NCBI GenBank assembly: GCA_964449165.1
Contig: CAYVAT010000002.1
Span: forward strand, 124,001-188,000
Source of the DNA: CAYSCW01 sp964449165
GTDB lineage: Bacteria; Acidobacteriota; Aminicenantia; Aminicenantales; Aminicenantaceae
Length of the DNA: 64,000 bases
Direction: 5' to 3'
In this document: positions 41,139 to 50,688 of the stretch, in pieces
Layout: each line of letters opens with the position of its first letter
Position numbering within the stretch: the stretch's first letter is position 1
Notes under the pieces: generated by a model
What the model was told of the DNA's origin: nothing
The model's database searches: none
Seen by the model: the letters and a program-made list of their open reading frames with translations, nothing else
Translations under genes and position numbers: made by a program

Positions 41139-41943
41139 GATCCGAATTCTCTTTTTGGGGGATATCATCGGAAGGCCGGGAAGGAAGGCACTAGGGAAAT
41201 ACCTCCCTTCTCTGATAACCAAACATACTCCTTCTCTTGTCTTGGCCAATGCGGAAAACGCTGCCGGAGGCATCGGCATCACGCAAGAAGTTGGTCAAGA
41301 ACTCTTGACTCAGGTTCATGTCTTGACCTCTGGAAATCACATCTGGGATAAGCGCGAAGGCATCGCCTATTTGGAGAAAGAACCAAGGTTGCTGCGTCCG
41401 GCGAATTATCCTCCACTGAATCCAGGGAAAGGGACCTATGTTTTTGAGGATGAAAAGTGCGGAAAGATTGGCATCTTAAATCTTCAGGGAAGAGTTTTTA
41501 TGGAGCCCATAGATTGTCCCTTCAGAGTTGCCGACAGGGAAGTTAAGGCCTTAAAAGAAGTCACTTCTATAGTCGTGGTGGATTTCCATGCCGAGGCAAC
41601 TTCTGAAAAGCAAGCCATGGGATGGCACCTGGATGGAAGGGTCTCAGCCGTACTGGGAACCCATACTCATGTGCCTACAGCCGATGAGAGGATTCTTCCT
41701 CAGGGGACAGCTTACATCACTGATGTCGGTATGGTAGGAGCCTTTAATTCTGTGATCGGCATTCGGAGAGACAGGGCTTTAGACCGTTTCCTCACTGCCC
41801 GTCCTCAACGTTTCGAACCGGCAAAGGATGGAATCCTCTTTTCGGCTGCGGTGGTGGAAGTGGATAGAGGAAGTGGCAAGGCCCTTTCTGTCGAGAGAGA
41901 GAGCATCATCGAGGAAAAGAGTGAAGAGAGAGCATCAAGTTAA
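41128..41943 (+). CDS. ymdB: YmdB family metallophosphoesterase
   Basis: About 271 aa. Motifs of the YmdB/TIGR00282 phosphodiesterase: LFLGDIIGRPG, NAENAAGGIG, SGNHIWD, VDFHAEATSEK and GTHTHVPTADERIL. The B. subtilis relative hydrolyses cyclic nucleotides and is encoded beside rny, as here. The ATG at 41128 overlaps the rny stop by 11 bp; an upstream TTG (41122) is possible. Confidence 0.92.
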   Translation: MPDKIRILFLGDIIGRPGRKALGKYLPSLITKHTPSLVLANAENAAGGIGITQEVGQELLTQVHVLTSGNHIWDKREGIAYLEKEPRLLRPANYPPLNPGKGTYVFEDEKCGKIGILNLQGRVFMEPIDCPFRVADREVKALKEVTSIVVVDFHAEATSEKQAMGWHLDGRVSAVLGTHTHVPTADERILPQGTAYITDVGMVGAFNSVIGIRRDRALDRFLTARPQRFEPAKDGILFSAAVVEVDRGSGKALSVERESIIEEKSEERASS

Positions 41944-43255
41944 ACCTGACAAGATATACACGGTATCTGAAATCACTCAGCTGGTAAAACTGGAGTTAGA
42001 AAGTGCCTTCCCCCTTCTTTGGGTGGAAGGAGAGGTTTCCAACTTTCACCGCCATCACTCCGGCCATCTCTATTTCACTTTAAAGGATGAGATGAGCCAG
42101 TTGCGGACAGTGATGTTCCGTTCCGAAGCTTCGGCGGTCCCCTTTGAGTTGGAAGACGGCCTCCAGGTGATCTGTCGAGGTCGGATAAATGTCTATGAGC
42201 CCAGGGGGGAATACCAGTTTCTGGTCGACTTGGTGGAACCAAAAGGCAAAGGCGCTCTTCAATTGGCCTTTGAGCAGCTCAAGGAGAAATTGAAGAAAGA
42301 GGGGCTGTTTGACTCTCGTTTCAAGAAGAGGCTTCCTTTGCTACCCAAAAAAGTCGGCCTGGTGACTTCTCCTCGAGGAGCGGCTATCGTCGACATCCTC
42401 AAGACGTTGGAAAGACGGTTTGCCCGACTCCACATCCTGGTTTACCCGGTAAGGGTGCAGGGAGAGGGGGCAGCCCAAGAAATCGTTGAAGGCATAGATT
42501 ATCTTGGAGGGAAAACCGATGTGGATGTGATCGTCATCGGCCGCGGAGGAGGATCCATAGAGGATTTGTGGGCTTTCAATGAAGAGCAGGTGGCCAGGGC
42601 CATATTTCGGTGTCCCATCCCCGTTATCTCAGCTGTTGGACACGAGATAGATTTTACCATTTCTGATTTTGTGGCTGATATCCGAGCTTCCACTCCATCT
42701 GTGGCAGCGGAAATGGTGATAGAGAAGGAGCAGGCTTTCCTGGAGCGCATCGACAATTTGGAGAAGAGAATGATCCACCAGCAGAAATATTCTCTTCAAG
42801 AGGAAACACACAGGGTTTTCAGCCTCATTCAACATCGGGCTTTTCAGAATTTTAAACTGAGACTTCTCAACCTCCACCAGAAAATCGACGAGCTGGAGAC
42901 GAGGGCCTGGAATGTTATCAGAGCTAAGGACCAGCTCATTGCAGAGAGTAAAGCCAGACTCTCTCTTCTGGAAGAAAAGATGTCAAATGTGTTGAAGAAC
43001 ATTCTTCAGAACCTTCTTAGGATATGGGAGCGTCTTTCGGTCCAGTTGCATAACCTGAGCCCTCTGAATATACTAAAAAAGGGTTACACACTCTGTTGGC
43101 GTAATGGAGGCAAGCATCTTATCAGACGCATCGAGGAAGTTGAAGAGAGAAAAGAGCTAATGGTGTCTTTCTACAAAGGTGAATTTTCTTGTCTGGTCAA
43201 GAATGTGGACAGATCCAAACTCATTCAAACGCACATCGTGAAGGAGAAAAAATGA
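41921..43255 (+). CDS. xseA: Exodeoxyribonuclease VII large subunit
   Basis: About 444 aa from the GTG at 41921, which follows GAGG by 6 bp and lies inside the ymdB 3' end; the longer frame adds a non-family Trp/Arg-rich stretch. OB domain (YTVSEITQLVKLELE then WVEGEVSNFHRHHSGHLYFTLKD), catalytic core with VTSPRGAAIVDIL, GRGGGSIEDLWAFN, SAVGHEIDFT and SDFVADIRASTPSVAAE, then a coiled coil. With XseB it degrades single-stranded DNA. Confidence 0.95.
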   Translation: MKREHQVKPDKIYTVSEITQLVKLELESAFPLLWVEGEVSNFHRHHSGHLYFTLKDEMSQLRTVMFRSEASAVPFELEDGLQVICRGRINVYEPRGEYQFLVDLVEPKGKGALQLAFEQLKEKLKKEGLFDSRFKKRLPLLPKKVGLVTSPRGAAIVDILKTLERRFARLHILVYPVRVQGEGAAQEIVEGIDYLGGKTDVDVIVIGRGGGSIEDLWAFNEEQVARAIFRCPIPVISAVGHEIDFTISDFVADIRASTPSVAAEMVIEKEQAFLERIDNLEKRMIHQQKYSLQEETHRVFSLIQHRAFQNFKLRLLNLHQKIDELETRAWNVIRAKDQLIAESKARLSLLEEKMSNVLKNILQNLLRIWERLSVQLHNLSPLNILKKGYTLCWRNGGKHLIRRIEEVEERKELMVSFYKGEFSCLVKNVDRSKLIQTHIVKEKK

Positions 43256-43542
43256 GTGAAATGAGTTTTGAGAAAGCCTTGGAAGATCTAGAGAAGGTCG
43301 TCGAAAAGTTAGAGAAGGGCGGTCTTTCCTTGAACGAATCATTGTCTTTATTTGAAAAGGGAGTGAGGCTGGCCAAGTTTTTAAGGGGAGAACTGGAAAA
43401 GGCGGAAAAGAAAGTCGAGATTCTTCTCAAGGATGAAAAGGGACAGGTCAAAGCAGAGCCTTTTCAACTTGAAGGAGAAGAGGATACTGGAGAACAAGAC
43501 GAATCTTCTGGCGGAGGAGAGAATAACAACCTCCCTTTTTAG
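43252..43542 (+). CDS. xseB: Exodeoxyribonuclease VII small subunit
   Basis: About 96 aa from the ATG at 43252, whose ATGA overlaps the xseA stop. The two-helix core shows the family text FEKALEDLEKVVEKLE, GGLSLNESLSLFEKG and VRLAKFLRGELEKAEKKVE. An unusually long acidic Gly/Ser-rich tail (about 35 residues) follows, ending in NLPF. It packs along the XseA coiled coil. Confidence 0.93.
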   Translation: MSEMSFEKALEDLEKVVEKLEKGGLSLNESLSLFEKGVRLAKFLRGELEKAEKKVEILLKDEKGQVKAEPFQLEGEEDTGEQDESSGGGENNNLPF

Positions 43543-43553
43543 GTTAAAGATAC

Positions 43554-44408
43554 ATGGAAGTTGATGACGAGCTGACACAGAAAAAGAAGGCTGTCGATCG
43601 ATATCTCGAGCAGCTGCTTTCTCGAGAAGATTCTTTGATTGACAAGGCCATGAGATATGTCGTTTTTTCTGGAGGAAAAAGATTCCGGCCTCTGCTTGCT
43701 CTCTCTTCTGGAGAATGCTTTGGAGTTTCTCATGAAGTTGTCCTTCCCTTTGCCTGTGCTCTTGAGCTCATTCATAATTATTCTCTTATTCACGATGATT
43801 TGCCTTCCATGGATGATGACGATTTTCGCCGGGGAAAACCATCTTGTCATAAGGCTTTTGGGGAGAATATTGCACTTCTGGCCGGAGATAGCCTTCTGAC
43901 CATGGCTTTTGAAGTTATGGCTAAGGCTCCTGTGGAGGAGAAGTGCTTAACAAAGAAAGAAATTCTTATCAGTGAAATCAGTCGCCTAGCAGGTGTAGAA
44001 GGGATGATTGGCGGACAGGCATTGGATATTTCTTCTTCTCCCTCTGAGATGACAGAAGAGGGATACTATGAACTTACCCTGAAAAAAACAGGCTCGCTTC
44101 TCATTGCCTCTCTCAAAGTGGGGGCGATTTTAGGGGATGCCGTGCCTTCCCAGATTCAAGCTCTGGAAGAGTATGGCAGGAACCTAGGGCTGGCCTTTCA
44201 GATAAGAGACGACATCATCGATTCTTACGGAGGTTCTTCTAAGGATCATCCTTCTCGACCCGATGCAGTTTTGCTATTTGGAGACAAGGAGGCTCAGCGC
44301 AAGCTTAGAGTTTATATCGAGAGGGCAACTCGTTCCTTAGAAGATGGCGGATTGGAATCTGAGAAACTCCGTTATCTAGCCTTGAAACTTCTAGAAACCG
44401 GAAGATGA
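43554..44408 (+). CDS. ispA: Polyprenyl diphosphate synthase (farnesyl/geranylgeranyl type)
   Basis: Protein of 284 aa. The first Asp-rich motif is DDLPSMDDDDFRRG (with the two-residue insert typical of bacterial short-chain synthases) and the second is QIRDDIIDSYG. GKRFRPLL binds isopentenyl diphosphate. Residues before the first motif (LIHNYSLIHDD) carry Tyr, which favours a short product, but C15 versus C20 cannot be decided. Located between xseB and dxs, the common xseAB-ispA-dxs order; stop overlaps dxs. Confidence 0.92.
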   Translation: MEVDDELTQKKKAVDRYLEQLLSREDSLIDKAMRYVVFSGGKRFRPLLALSSGECFGVSHEVVLPFACALELIHNYSLIHDDLPSMDDDDFRRGKPSCHKAFGENIALLAGDSLLTMAFEVMAKAPVEEKCLTKKEILISEISRLAGVEGMIGGQALDISSSPSEMTEEGYYELTLKKTGSLLIASLKVGAILGDAVPSQIQALEEYGRNLGLAFQIRDDIIDSYGGSSKDHPSRPDAVLLFGDKEAQRKLRVYIERATRSLEDGGLESEKLRYLALKLLETGR

Positions 44409-46315
44409 AAATGGTTAAGATTCTTGATAAAATCAATAGCCCCCAAGATCTAAAAAGACTTTCTTTGAAGGATCTCGCTCGACTAGCCAGAGAAATCCGA
44501 GCACTGATCTTGAAGGTGGTCTCTAAGAATGGCGGGCACCTGTCTCCAAACTTAGGAGTTGTGGAGCTGACCTTGGCTCTTCACTATGTTTTTGATGCAC
44601 CTCGGGATAAGATCCTGTGGGATGTGGGGCACCAATGTTACACTCATAAAATTCTTACCGGAAGAAAAAAAGGATTTTCCACTCTCCGTCAATACCAGGG
44701 AATTTGTGGTTTTCCCTCCCGGGAAGAAAGCGAGTATGATGTCTACAATACAGGTCATGCCTCTACTGCACTTTCTGCGGCCCTGGGGATGTCAGTGGCC
44801 CGGGATAAAGAAAAAAAAGATTACCACGTGGTCGCAGTTGTCGGAGATGGAAGCTTGACTGGCGGTGTAGCCTGGGAAGCCTTAAACCAGATTGGCCACC
44901 TCAGAGAGAAATTGATTATTATCTTGAATTACAATGAAATGTCCATTTCCCATAACGTGGGAGCATTATCCAAATATCTATCTTATCTTGTCTCAGGGCG
45001 ATACTACCTGAGAATGAAGGACCATGCAAAATCGATACTCAAAGTCATTCCTGCGGTGGGAGAACCGATGATAAAAGTCGCCCGGGCCGTGGAAGAGGCA
45101 ATCAAGAAGATATTCTTTCCCGGTCTGGTGTTTGAAGAATTGGGAATCAGGTATATCGGGCCGATTCAGGGACACAGCCTTTCCTCTCTCATGGAAATCT
45201 TTGAGGAAGCCAAGTCCTCGAAAGGGCCGGTGCTCGTTCATTGTGTTACCCAGAAGGGAAAGGGATACCCTCCTGCGCAGAAGAATCCGAGCCTGTATCA
45301 CAGTATCTCCCCTTTTGATCTCCAAACAGGGAAAATATTCTCCTCGAACCAAAGACCGACATATTCTTCTGTTTTCGGAGAGAGCCTGACGCGTCTTGCT
45401 GAAAAGGATAAAAAGGTTGTTGCTATAACAGCCGCAATGCCAGAGGGGACTGGCCTGAGCCCTTTCGCCTCCCGATTTCCTGATAGGTTTTTTGATGTGG
45501 GTATCGCTGAGCAGCATGCTGTCGATTTTGCTACCGGATTGGCCCTTAACGGCTTCAGACCTGTGGTCGCCATCTATTCTACATTTCTTCAAAGGGCTTA
45601 TGATCAAATCTACCATGATGTGTGCCTGATGGATATTCCTGTCATCTTTGCTCTCGATCGCTCGGGTATCGTCCCGGCTGACGGGGCTACCCATCAAGGC
45701 ATAAACGATATCATCTACCTCAGGCATATGCCTCACATGATTGTCATGGCCCCCAAAGATGAGAATGAATTGCAGCATATGCTGAGATCTGCATTCTCCT
45801 TCTCTCATCCTGCGGCTATTCGATTCCCGAAAGGGATGGGTTTTGGAGTGCCTCTTGATGAGACTTTCACAGAGATTCCGTTGGGTCGGAGTGAGCAGCT
45901 TAAAGAAGGAAAGGATTTACTCATTGCTCTGGGAAGCATGGTTTATCCTGCCTTGAAGGCGGCAAAGAGGTTAGAGCAGCAAGGGATAAGCCTAGCTGTG
46001 GTCAATGCCCGGTTTGTCAAACCTTTAGATGAGAGGATGATACTCAGATTTGCTCGCCCTGGAGGAAGGATCATCGTTGCAGAAGAAGGAGTAAAAACAG
46101 GTGGGTTTGGTAGTGCGGTGCGCGAGCTTCTGGATAGAGAAGGCAGGTGTGACGTTAGGTTCAAAAGCATTGGTCTTCCTTTGGAGATATACCCCTTAGG
46201 TAGGGTAGATGAGATAAAGAAAAGATACCAGCTGGATGAAGAGGGGATTTTTTGTCAAATTTTGGATTTTTGCGGGGAAAAAGAAAGAGCTCTTGATGGA
46301 AAAGGAGAGAGCTGA
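44405..46315 (+). CDS. dxs: 1-deoxy-D-xylulose-5-phosphate synthase
   Basis: Protein of 636 aa, a full-length thiamine-diphosphate enzyme. Motifs: DVGHQCYTHKILTGR, GHASTALSAALGMS, the cofactor motif GDGSLTGGVAWEALN, GIAEQHAVDFATGLA and DRSGIVPADGATHQG. It makes DXP from pyruvate and glyceraldehyde 3-phosphate, first step of the MEP pathway. The upstream neighbour uses the pathway's products. Four-base overlap with ispA and 20 bp with tlyA. Confidence 0.96.
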   Translation: MKMVKILDKINSPQDLKRLSLKDLARLAREIRALILKVVSKNGGHLSPNLGVVELTLALHYVFDAPRDKILWDVGHQCYTHKILTGRKKGFSTLRQYQGICGFPSREESEYDVYNTGHASTALSAALGMSVARDKEKKDYHVVAVVGDGSLTGGVAWEALNQIGHLREKLIIILNYNEMSISHNVGALSKYLSYLVSGRYYLRMKDHAKSILKVIPAVGEPMIKVARAVEEAIKKIFFPGLVFEELGIRYIGPIQGHSLSSLMEIFEEAKSSKGPVLVHCVTQKGKGYPPAQKNPSLYHSISPFDLQTGKIFSSNQRPTYSSVFGESLTRLAEKDKKVVAITAAMPEGTGLSPFASRFPDRFFDVGIAEQHAVDFATGLALNGFRPVVAIYSTFLQRAYDQIYHDVCLMDIPVIFALDRSGIVPADGATHQGINDIIYLRHMPHMIVMAPKDENELQHMLRSAFSFSHPAAIRFPKGMGFGVPLDETFTEIPLGRSEQLKEGKDLLIALGSMVYPALKAAKRLEQQGISLAVVNARFVKPLDERMILRFARPGGRIIVAEEGVKTGGFGSAVRELLDREGRCDVRFKSIGLPLEIYPLGRVDEIKKRYQLDEEGIFCQILDFCGEKERALDGKGES

Positions 46316-47081
46316 TAAAGTCCTGGTCGCTCGAGGTTTGGTCGAGAGCAGGCATAAAGCCCAGGCCCTGATCATGGCAGGATTGGTTTATTCTGATGGG
46401 CGGAGAGTGGAAAAACCCGGGCAGAGGCTGGCCCTGGATGAGAACATTTTGATCAAGGAGACTATGCCCTTCGTCAGCCGCGGGGGGCTGAAACTGGAGG
46501 AAGCCCTTGATGCCTTCGATATTTCGGTTAAAGGTCAAGTGGCGGCTGATCTGGGAGCGTCCACTGGGGGCTTCACCGATTGTCTTCTCCAAAGGGGAGT
46601 GGTGCGGATTTATGCAGTGGATGTGGACATCCGTCAGCTGGATTGGCATTTGAGAGAAGACCCCCGTGTTATTCTCAAGGAAAAGAATGCCCGTTATTTA
46701 AAAAAAACCGATTTTCCGGAAGCCTTAGGTATCGTCGCCATGGATCTCTCTTTCATATCTGTCCTCAAGGTGATACCGGCTGTTAAAGAGTTTCTTGGAG
46801 AGGGGAAGCTGCTTGCTCTCATCAAGCCTCAGTTTGAGGTAGGGAAAGGTCAGGTGGGAAAAAAGGGGATTGTCAAGGACCCGCGCTTGCATCAAGAGGT
46901 GCTCGAGGAGATAGAAGAAGAGGCCTCAGGAATGGGGTTTGTGCTTCGAGGCTTGACTAAGATATCTCTGCTTGGTCAGAAAGGAAACCAGGAATTTTTC
47001 GCTTATTGGTCTCTAGGAAAGAGTCCATTATCTTCGGCTAAGGTCAAGAGATCAATCAGGGAGGTTGTCTGGAATGAATAA
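46296..47081 (+). CDS. tlyA: TlyA family rRNA methyltransferase
   Basis: About 261 aa from the ATG at 46296. N-terminal S4 RNA-binding domain (RADKVLVARGLVESRHKAQALIM begins it) and an FtsJ-like methyltransferase domain with DLGASTGGFTDCLLQRG as SAM site and IKPQFEVG later. In mycobacteria TlyA 2'-O-methylates rRNA; older annotations call it hemolysin. It is the usual neighbour between dxs and nadK. It overlaps dxs by 20 bp and nadK by 8 bp. Confidence 0.93.
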   Translation: MEKERADKVLVARGLVESRHKAQALIMAGLVYSDGRRVEKPGQRLALDENILIKETMPFVSRGGLKLEEALDAFDISVKGQVAADLGASTGGFTDCLLQRGVVRIYAVDVDIRQLDWHLREDPRVILKEKNARYLKKTDFPEALGIVAMDLSFISVLKVIPAVKEFLGEGKLLALIKPQFEVGKGQVGKKGIVKDPRLHQEVLEEIEEEASGMGFVLRGLTKISLLGQKGNQEFFAYWSLGKSPLSSAKVKRSIREVVWNE

Positions 47082-47922
47082 AATTCATCGGGTAGGATTT
47101 GTGATAAAGCCCCATGCTCCTCAAATTGAGAAGATACTGGAAGAGCTCCATCGTTATTTTACAAAAAGGGACATAGTGTGCTTTTTGGAGGAAGAGGCTG
47201 CCCAAAAGCTGAGGAAGAAAGAAGGATATCCGAGAGAAGAGCTTCCGGAACGAGTCGACCTCGTGGTTGTCCTTGGTGGTGATGGAACCCTCCTCAGTGT
47301 TGCCCACTTGGCAGCTCAGAAGGATGTGCCTGTGTTGGGAGTGAACTTGGGGAAGCTTGGATTTCTGACTGAAGTTCCTCTTTCCGAAATATATCTGACT
47401 CTGGATGCTTTCCTGGAAGGAAACGAAAAAATCATCAGCCACAGACGGATGCTGGAGGCATCGTTCAGAGAAAAAGCCTATTACTGTCTCAATGATGTGG
47501 TTATAAACAAAGGGGCTCTGGCGCGAATGATTCAATGCACTATCTGGATAGAAGAGAAGGAAATAGCAAGGCTTCGGGCGGATGGGCTGATTATCTCCAC
47601 TCCTACTGGTTCGACAGCTTACTCTCTGGCAGCCGGTGGACCGATCATTCAGCCGTATGTTCCTGCCATCATCATTGCTCCCATCTGTCCTCATACCCTT
47701 TCCTTTCGGCCCCTGGTCATTTCCTCCGATTTAGCCATAAAGGTTCAGCTTCTGACTGGAGGAGAGGAGGTCTATCTCACTCTCGATGGTCAGAGGGGAA
47801 ATCCGTTGGTTAAGGACGATGTTATCAAGGTCAGGCTGAGTGATTTTGCGCTTCGTCTTATTTCCTCTCCAAAGAGGAATTATTTCGACTTGGTTAAAGA
47901 GAAGTTGGGCTGGGCCGAATGA
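47074..47922 (+). CDS. nadK: NAD kinase
   Basis: About 282 aa from the ATG at 47074 (GGAGG 9 bp upstream). Family motifs: VVLGGDGTLLSVAH, GVNLGKLGFLTE, LNDVVINKGALARM, and DGLIISTPTGSTAYSLAAGGPI. It phosphorylates NAD to NADP, which FabG, MEP enzymes and thioredoxin reductase in this window need. Last gene before a new promoter; glgA follows. Confidence 0.95.
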   Translation: MNKIHRVGFVIKPHAPQIEKILEELHRYFTKRDIVCFLEEEAAQKLRKKEGYPREELPERVDLVVVLGGDGTLLSVAHLAAQKDVPVLGVNLGKLGFLTEVPLSEIYLTLDAFLEGNEKIISHRRMLEASFREKAYYCLNDVVINKGALARMIQCTIWIEEKEIARLRADGLIISTPTGSTAYSLAAGGPIIQPYVPAIIIAPICPHTLSFRPLVISSDLAIKVQLLTGGEEVYLTLDGQRGNPLVKDDVIKVRLSDFALRLISSPKRNYFDLVKEKLGWAE

Positions 47923-47923
47923 T

Positions 47924-47952
47924 TTGACATTTTTCTGACCTGGTATTATCAT
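47924..47952 (+). promoter_or_regulatory. Promoter of glgA, near-leaderless
   Basis: TTGACA (47924-47929) and TATCAT (47947-47952) are 17 bp apart; TATTAT at 47944 is an alternative -10. The glgA ATG at 47964 comes 11 bp after the -10, so the leader is about 5 nt and lacks a Shine-Dalgarno. Confidence 0.7.
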
Positions 47953-47963
47953 AATCACTTTCC

Positions 47964-49433
47964 ATGGGTCAGAAAATCAGAGTGATATACGTTTCAGCAG
48001 AGGTTTCTCCCTTTGCCAAATCGGGGGAATTGGCAGATGTTGCCTCCTCTCTTCCTAAGTATCTTGCCTCCTTTGGTATGGATGTCTCTGTCTTCATGCC
48101 CAAATACAGACGACCAGAAATTGAGTCCTTACCCAAAGAATTAGTAAAGGCGAAAATCTTGATCCCTGTAGGGGGAGAAAAAGTTAAAGCCCAAGTCTAC
48201 AGAAGCGAGCTGGGAAGGTATAATATCTATTTCATAGAAAATCCCAAGTATTTCTGGAGAGAGAATATCTATGGCACGGGCAAGGGAGAATACCTGGATA
48301 ATGATGAAAGATTCATTTTTTTCAGCCGAGCCGTGCTGGAGTTTTTGTGGAAGACCAAGATGCCTGTGGATGTGATTCACTGTAACAATTGGCCCACCGC
48401 CCTCATTCCCGTTTTCCTGAAAACTCATTACGCCAACAGGAGTCATTTTAAAAAGGTTGCTACCATCCTTACTCTTCATAACATCGCTTATCAGGGAGAA
48501 TTTCCGGCTGAGGCTCTTTCCTTGGCAGGATTGAACTGGAACGATCTGAGTCCCCGACCTTTGGATTTCAACGGCAAGTTTAATTTTCTCCGAACAGGCC
48601 TCCTGTTTTCCGATATTCTCAACACAGTGAGTTATTCTTATAGAAGAGAGATCCTGACCATGAAGCATGGTTTCGGGTTGAAGGATGTTCTGAAAAGCCG
48701 CAAGGATGTCTTTTTCAGTATTCGCAATGGTGTGGACTACGAAATTTGGAACCCAGAAACAGATCCTTACATCGTGGCCAATTATACCCCTTCTGACTTA
48801 AGGCCCAAGCAAGAATGCAAAAAAGATTTGATCCAGGAATTCGGACTTTCCCTCCCTCTTCAGACAGCTATAATCGGTGTGGTCTCCTACCTAAGCTCTC
48901 AGAAGGGCTTTGATATTCTGATCGAGGCAATGGATAAGATCATGGATATGGATGTGGGTCTGGTGATCCTGGGTAAGGGGGATGAAAAGTACGAGAGCGA
49001 GTTCCTGACTATTCGGGATCGCTATCCTGGAAAATTTTCCATTAAGTTTGAGCTGAACCCTGCTTTGGTCCATAAGATTGCAGCGGGAGCGGATATTTTT
49101 CTTATTCCATCCCTGTATGAGCCGTGTGGATTGAATCAGCTGTACAGCTTCCGCTACGGGACCGTGCCAGTGGTTCGGGCCACAGGGGGATTAGGAGAAA
49201 CTGTAAAGGCCTATGATCCGAAAACCATGAGAGGGAACGGCTTTGTTTTCAAAGAGTATTCCTCCCAATCTCTGGTTAAAGCCTTGAGAAGAGCACTTTC
49301 CTGTTATACAAAGCCCGGTGTCTGGAAAAAGATCATAAAGGCCGGTCTTGAAGAAAATTTTTCCTGGCAGAGTGCAGCGAGAAGATATGCGAAACTCTAT
49401 AGAAGTGCATTGGAGATGAGGAAAGGAGGCTAG
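47964..49433 (+). CDS. glgA: Glycogen synthase (GT5)
   Basis: Protein of 489 aa with GT-B fold, N-terminal VSAEVSPFAKSGELADVASSLP, and the C-terminal PSLYEPCGLNQLYSFRYGTVPVVRATGGLGE site with the conserved Glu-rich retaining motif. It extends alpha-1,4-glucan from ADP-glucose. The ADP-binding motif normally K-X-G-G-L reads K-S-G-E-L here; this may alter donor use. No other glycogen gene is adjacent. trxA follows by 1 bp. Confidence 0.9.
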   Translation: MGQKIRVIYVSAEVSPFAKSGELADVASSLPKYLASFGMDVSVFMPKYRRPEIESLPKELVKAKILIPVGGEKVKAQVYRSELGRYNIYFIENPKYFWRENIYGTGKGEYLDNDERFIFFSRAVLEFLWKTKMPVDVIHCNNWPTALIPVFLKTHYANRSHFKKVATILTLHNIAYQGEFPAEALSLAGLNWNDLSPRPLDFNGKFNFLRTGLLFSDILNTVSYSYRREILTMKHGFGLKDVLKSRKDVFFSIRNGVDYEIWNPETDPYIVANYTPSDLRPKQECKKDLIQEFGLSLPLQTAIIGVVSYLSSQKGFDILIEAMDKIMDMDVGLVILGKGDEKYESEFLTIRDRYPGKFSIKFELNPALVHKIAAGADIFLIPSLYEPCGLNQLYSFRYGTVPVVRATGGLGETVKAYDPKTMRGNGFVFKEYSSQSLVKALRRALSCYTKPGVWKKIIKAGLEENFSWQSAARRYAKLYRSALEMRKGG

Positions 49434-49434
49434 A

Positions 49435-49761
49435 TTGCCCGAAGATTTCACTCACGTCAGCGATGGGACTTTTGAGGAAGAGGTCTTGAAGAGTGAGCTT
49501 CCAGTTCTGGTGGATTTTTGGGCCACCTGGTGTGCTCCATGTCAAATGGTCGTTCCGTCCTTGGAATATTTGGCTCAAAATTATAAGGACAAGATAAAGA
49601 TCAGGAAGTTGAACGTGGATGAAAACCCCAAGATCACATCCCGATACAGAGTCATGAGCATTCCCGCACTGCTTTTCTTTAAAAATGGGGAACTCAAAGA
49701 AACCATAGTGGGTGCTCTTCCCCGGGAAAAGATCGTCGAAGTGATATCCAAACACTTATGA
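49435..49761 (+). CDS. trxA: Thioredoxin
   Basis: Protein of 108 aa. Active site is WCAPC (in WATWCAPCQMVVP) and the cis-Pro loop is MSIPALLFFKNG. A general dithiol reductant in the cytoplasm. It starts at TTG (49435) with AAAGGAGG ahead and overlaps trxB by 4 bp, so it is made together with its reductase. The Gly-to-Ala change in the active site loop is seen in other thioredoxins. Confidence 0.94.
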   Translation: MPEDFTHVSDGTFEEEVLKSELPVLVDFWATWCAPCQMVVPSLEYLAQNYKDKIKIRKLNVDENPKITSRYRVMSIPALLFFKNGELKETIVGALPREKIVEVISKHL

Positions 49762-50678
49762 ACGAAACCTACGACGTGGTCATCATAGGTGCGGGACCAG
49801 CTGGTCTGGCCGCCGCCATCTATACGGGTAGGGCAAGGCTAAAGACGCTGGTCGTAGAGAAGGGGATGCCTGGAGGACAAATCCTCCTTACGGATTTTGT
49901 AGAAAACTATCCTGGTTTTCCTGATGGTGTCGTTCCCTTCCAGTTGATGGACGATTTCCGGAAACAAGCCGGAAAATTTGGAGCAGAGATCGCTACCGAC
50001 GAAATCACGCAGATACAAAAGAAAGACAGCCTCTGGATCGTGATAGGGAGAAAAGAAGAGTACCCTACCCAGACAGTAATTGTCTGTACGGGATCTGTCT
50101 ACAGGAAATTGGGGTTGGAAGGAGAAGGGAGGCTTGTCGGGAAGGGAGTTTCCTACTGCGCCACTTGTGACGGAGCCTTTTTCAAAGATAAGGATGTTGC
50201 AGTGGTGGGGGGAGGAGATAATGCCTTAAGAGAGGCGTTCTTTTTGACAAAATTCTGCCGCTCGATAAAACTCATCCACCGCCGCCGTCAGTTGCGCGGT
50301 GAAAAAATCTACCAGGAAAGAGTGTTCTCCAGCCAGAAGATCGAGATTTTATGGGAGACTTTAGTCGAGGAGATTTCAGGTCAGGACAAGTTCGAATCGA
50401 TCACGGTGAAAAATGTCAAGACAAACAAAACTTCCAAGCTAAAACTGGATGGGCTTTTTGTTTCTATCGGGACAGTTCCTAATTCGGGACTTATCAGAGG
50501 CCTTTTGGATTTAGATGAGGGAGGCAAGATAAAAGTGCGCTCATCCATGGCTACCTCTCAACCCGGGATTTTCGCTGCCGGCGATGTAACCGATGCTTGT
50601 CCACAACAGATGGCCACTGCAGTGGGGACAGGGGTGATTGCCGCTCTCTCTGTCAATGAATATTTGGAGTCCACATGA
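49758..50678 (+). CDS. trxB: Thioredoxin reductase
   Basis: Protein of 306 aa of the low-molecular-weight type. FAD motif IGAGPAGLAAAIYTGRA, redox-active CATC in SYCATCDGAFF, second nucleotide site VVGGGDNALREA and C-terminal GIFAAGDVTD. HRRRQLR after the second site carries Arg residues typical of NADPH preference. It reduces thioredoxin encoded by the overlapping gene upstream. It converges on lpxD with a 10 bp gap. Confidence 0.94.
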   Translation: MNETYDVVIIGAGPAGLAAAIYTGRARLKTLVVEKGMPGGQILLTDFVENYPGFPDGVVPFQLMDDFRKQAGKFGAEIATDEITQIQKKDSLWIVIGRKEEYPTQTVIVCTGSVYRKLGLEGEGRLVGKGVSYCATCDGAFFKDKDVAVVGGGDNALREAFFLTKFCRSIKLIHRRRQLRGEKIYQERVFSSQKIEILWETLVEEISGQDKFESITVKNVKTNKTSKLKLDGLFVSIGTVPNSGLIRGLLDLDEGGKIKVRSSMATSQPGIFAAGDVTDACPQQMATAVGTGVIAALSVNEYLEST

Positions 50679-50688
50679 AGTCAGCCGC

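Noticed and set aside
44993..45808. 271-codon open frame antisense to dxs
   Set aside because: Lies fully inside the highly conserved dxs frame; no family motif, no ribosome site.
47056..47694. 212-codon open frame antisense to nadK
   Set aside because: Shadow of nadK and tlyA end; composition not protein-like (many Ser/His, Cys scattered).
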